A stretch of DNA of 7,497 nucleotides, from NCBI GenBank assembly GCA_020832725.1, contig JAFIEC010000201.1, positions 1-7,497 of the forward strand, read 5' to 3'. A program made the translations under genes and the position numbers. The DNA comes from Paracoccaceae bacterium. GTDB taxonomy: Bacteria; Pseudomonadota; Alphaproteobacteria; Rhodobacterales; Rhodobacteraceae. The notes under the pieces are model-generated. The model had not been told where the DNA came from, did not search any database, and saw only the letters and a program-made list of their open reading frames with translations. Positions 6,169 through 7,497 of this stretch are shown here, piece after piece (position 1 is the stretch's first letter; every line of letters starts with the position of its first letter).

Positions 6169-6197
6169 GGCTTAGCGCCGGGGTCCGACGGGAACAA
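6169..6197 (-). promoter_or_regulatory. Weak candidate promoter of the saccharopine operon
   Basis: On the minus strand TTGTTC (6197-6192) and TAAGCC (6174-6169) are 17 bp apart, with a predicted start near 6162 and a leader of about 20 nt. The -10 is poor, so this may need an activator or be wrong. Confidence 0.25.
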
Positions 6198-6220
6198 GGG
6201 CAGGGCCGGGCAAGTGTGCA

Positions 6221-6241
6221 GGGCATGCCCCCCGTCCGGAC
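6221..6241. promoter_or_regulatory. Two adjacent perfect palindromes in the divergent intergenic region
   Basis: GGGCATGCCC (6221-6230, 10 bp) and GTCCGGAC (6234-6241, 8 bp) lie 3 bp apart, in the 195-bp gap between the saccharopine operon and the small-membrane-protein gene. They are upstream of both candidate promoters, a position suited to a regulator controlling either side. Short GC palindromes arise by chance in such DNA, and no regulator gene is adjacent. Confidence 0.3.
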
Positions 6242-6283
6242 AGGACGCGCCGCCAGCCAATCACGCGGTTCGGCGCAGCACGG

Positions 6284-6311
6284 TGGACAGCGGCCCTCTG
6301 CGTGCTTAACT
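6284..6311 (+). promoter_or_regulatory. Candidate promoter of the small membrane protein-GST pair
   Basis: TGGACA (6284-6289), 16 bp, then TTAACT (6306-6311). The predicted start near 6318 lies downstream of an in-frame ATG at 6316, which would exclude that ATG and favour the start at 6337. Confidence 0.4.
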
Positions 6312-6323
6312 TGCCATGACCTC

Positions 6324-6329
6324 AGGAGG
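6324..6329 (+). promoter_or_regulatory. Strong ribosome-binding site deciding the start of the small membrane protein
   Basis: AGGAGG lies 7 nt before the ATG at 6337, the optimal spacing. The alternative in-frame ATG at 6316 lies upstream of this site and has none of its own. Confidence 0.7.
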
Positions 6330-6336
6330 ATCGCCG

Positions 6337-6624
6337 ATGCCCCTTCCCGCCGCAGCCCCTATCGCCGCGACCGCACTCAAATACGCAGCCGTTGCCGCCG
6401 CAGCGTGGTGGGCCGTGCGTCGCCTCCCGCAAGGACGGATCGACCAGCGCTGGGAAGATGCGCTGGACGGCGTCGACGAAGGCCTGACCGCCACCACGCC
6501 ACGGGACCGCGATCAGGTGAATCTGGGTGGTCGCCTGCGCAGGGTGGTGCGCATGGGCACCGACGGCCCCGGGCTGGAAATCGACCTCACGGCGCTGGCG
6601 CGGCTGCGGCTTCGGAGAATATGA
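6337..6624 (+). CDS. Small predicted single-pass membrane protein, function unknown
   Basis: A 95-aa protein I cannot name. Residues about 5-28 (AAAPIAATALKYAAVAAAAW and onward) form one Ala-rich hydrophobic segment that could anchor it in the inner membrane. RR after the segment suggests the C-terminal part is cytoplasmic. The rest is charged: QRWEDALDGVDEGL (37-50), TPRDRDQVNLGGRLRRVVRMG and an Arg/Leu-rich tail. Its stop TGA overlaps the ATG of the following GST-like gene by one base, so the two are translationally coupled and probably work together or share a signal. Start choice rests on AGGAGG at 6324-6329. Coding is supported by the ribosome site, the coupling and a protein-like charge pattern. 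Confidence 0.75.
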   Translation: MPLPAAAPIAATALKYAAVAAAAWWAVRRLPQGRIDQRWEDALDGVDEGLTATTPRDRDQVNLGGRLRRVVRMGTDGPGLEIDLTALARLRLRRI

Positions 6625-7235
6625 TGGAGCTCTACTGGTCCCCCGCCTCGCCCTACGCCCGCAAATGCCGCGTCACGCTGATCGAGGCAGGTCTGGAAGA
6701 CCGCGTCAGGCTGATGACGGCCATGGGTTCTCCCTATGATTCATCGGGCATGCCCGTGGCCCACAACCCGCTCGGCAAGCTGCCGACCCTTGTGCGCGCC
6801 GATGGCTGCGCCCTCTACGACAGCCGTGTGATCTGCCGCTATCTCGATGCGGTGGGCAAGGGCGGGCTGTATCCCGAACCGCCCCATCTGTGGGAGACCC
6901 TGACACTCGAGGCCACCGCCGACGGCATTACCGACGCGGCGATCCTCATGGTCTACGAGGCCCGCATGCGCCCCGAGGAGATGCGCCTCGAGCAATGGGT
7001 GGAGGCCCAGTGGGAAAAGGCGACCCGCGCCCTCGACATGCTTGAGGAACGCTGGATCAGCCACCTTGCCGGCCCGTTCGACGCCGGACATGTCGCGCTG
7101 GCCTGCACGCTTGGCTATCTTGACCTGCGCTTCGCCGCGCGGGAGTGGCGCAAGGGCAGGCCCGCGCTGTCTGCGTGGTTCGAGAAGGTATCCGCCCGCC
7201 CCTCGCTGGCCGCGACCGCCCCGCCCGCTGCCTGA
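6624..7235 (+). CDS. Glutathione S-transferase family protein
   Basis: A 203-aa soluble protein with the two-domain GST layout. The N-terminal thioredoxin-like domain opens MELYWSPASPYARKCRV with S6 or S9 as the likely catalytic or glutathione-contacting Ser. It continues with NPLGKLPTL (48-56, cis-Pro P54) and CALYDSRVICRYLD (62-75), where D66-S67 is the glutathione gamma-glutamyl site. The helical C-terminal domain spans about 88-195. The overall pattern resembles small YibF-like GSTs, whose substrates are poorly known. The ATG at 6624 has GGAG (6614-6617) 6 nt upstream; ATG 6621 immediately before it would add one Met. It overlaps the stop of the small membrane protein gene. The frame stays open far upstream to 5958, but that section is antisense to the saccharopine gene or noncoding. 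Confidence 0.88.
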   Translation: MELYWSPASPYARKCRVTLIEAGLEDRVRLMTAMGSPYDSSGMPVAHNPLGKLPTLVRADGCALYDSRVICRYLDAVGKGGLYPEPPHLWETLTLEATADGITDAAILMVYEARMRPEEMRLEQWVEAQWEKATRALDMLEERWISHLAGPFDAGHVALACTLGYLDLRFAAREWRKGRPALSAWFEKVSARPSLAATAPPAA

Positions 7236-7245
7236 AGGGCGGGGC
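7218..7245. terminator. Hairpin between the convergent GST and dapD genes
   Basis: A perfect 9-bp inverted repeat (7218-7226 and 7237-7245) with a 10-nt loop that contains the GST stop codon. It lies 13 bp past the dapD stop. It could stop transcription from both directions, although neither strand has a T-run after it. Confidence 0.4.
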
Positions 7246-7258
7246 CGGCCAGTCGCAC

Positions 7259-7497
7259 TCAGTCGCGCAGAAGCTCGTTGATCGAGGTCTTGGCACGGGT
7301 CCGGGCATCCACGCGCTTGACGATCACCGCGCAATAGAGGTGCACCCCGCCCGTGGACGGCATGGTGCCGGAGACGACGACAGAGCCTGCCGGTACCTCG
7401 CCATAAGACACCCTGCCCGTCTCGCGATCCACGATCTTGGTAGATTGTCCGAGATAGACCCCCATGCCCAGCACCGAGCCCTCGCGGACGATCACGC
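7259..7497 (-). CDS. dapD: 2,3,4,5-tetrahydropyridine-2,6-dicarboxylate N-succinyltransferase, C-terminal part
   Basis: Only the last 79 codons or so are in the window; the gene continues past 7497. DapD succinylates tetrahydrodipicolinate in the diaminopimelate route to lysine and peptidoglycan. The fragment holds the end of the left-handed beta-helix (IVREGSVLGMGVYLGQSTKI), then DRETGRVSYGEVPAGSVVVSG and the signature tail LYCAVIVKRVDARTRAKTSI with the ending NELLRD, which is diagnostic for DapD. The first readable codon at 7495 is GTG and encodes an internal Val, not a start. It is convergent with the GST-like gene. Confidence 0.95.
   Translation of the reverse strand, partial: VIVREGSVLGMGVYLGQSTKIVDRETGRVSYGEVPAGSVVVSGTMPSTGGVHLYCAVIVKRVDARTRAKTSINELLRD

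Noticed and set aside
6142..6336. Lysine riboswitch before the saccharopine operon
   Set aside because: The leader predicted on the minus strand is only about 20 nt and no L-box-like set of helices can be seen in the region.
5958..6620. Upstream extension of the GST frame
   Set aside because: The part before 6621 is Arg/Pro-rich and lies antisense to the LYS1-like gene, in the intergenic region, or in another frame of the small membrane protein. The GST motif starts exactly at MELYWSP.
1..7497. Insertion sequence, integrase, CRISPR array, tRNA or rRNA
   Set aside because: No transposase or integrase motif, no regularly spaced direct repeats and no tRNA-like cloverleaf were noticed; nearly all bases are in metabolic genes.

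Overview
The window is a GC-rich bacterial chromosome segment (judged by eye, about two thirds G+C). It is densely packed with metabolic genes and has no sign of mobile DNA, RNA genes or CRISPR. A TRAP-type uptake protein, a split saccharopine (lysine-breakdown) gene pair, a dapD-type lysine-biosynthesis gene and high GC together suggest an alphaproteobacterium, most likely of the Rhodobacterales (Roseobacter/Paracoccus group). That placement is inferred from gene content only.

Region A (1-3454) looks like an aromatic-acid uptake and ring-cleavage module. A MarR-type regulator (2939-3454, + strand) is divergent from a VOC-fold protein (2279-2812), a gentisate 1,2-dioxygenase-like bicupin (1135-2181) and a DctP-type TRAP substrate-binding protein (85-1113), all on the - strand. 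The dioxygenase and TRAP genes are 21 nt apart and probably share a transcript that starts at a good sigma70-like promoter (TTGACA-18-TAGCAT) between the VOC and dioxygenase genes. A strong hairpin follows the TRAP gene at the window edge. The membrane subunits (DctQ/DctM) and the rest of a gentisate pathway would be expected beyond position 1, but they are not visible.

Region B (3457-6141, - strand) is a compact three-gene operon: a LYS1-like saccharopine dehydrogenase (lysine-forming type, acting as lysine-ketoglutarate reductase), a LYS9-like saccharopine dehydrogenase (glutamate-forming type) and an uncharacterised 150-aa protein separated from the second gene by one base. The two enzymes together would convert lysine plus 2-oxoglutarate to aminoadipate semialdehyde plus glutamate. 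The third protein is the least explained gene here.

Region C (6142-7497) holds a divergent intergenic region with two perfect palindromes, a small predicted membrane protein (6337-6624) coupled to a glutathione S-transferase-like protein (6624-7235), and, convergent with them across a GC-rich hairpin, the C-terminal end of dapD (7259-7497, running off the window). A lysine-degrading operon therefore lies about 1.1 kb from a lysine-biosynthesis gene.

No clearly new defence or mobile system is visible. The points most worth following are the uncharacterised third gene of the saccharopine operon, the TRAP/gentisate link, the possibly leaderless MarR gene facing a mirrored promoter, and the G9 tract inside the LYS1-like gene.
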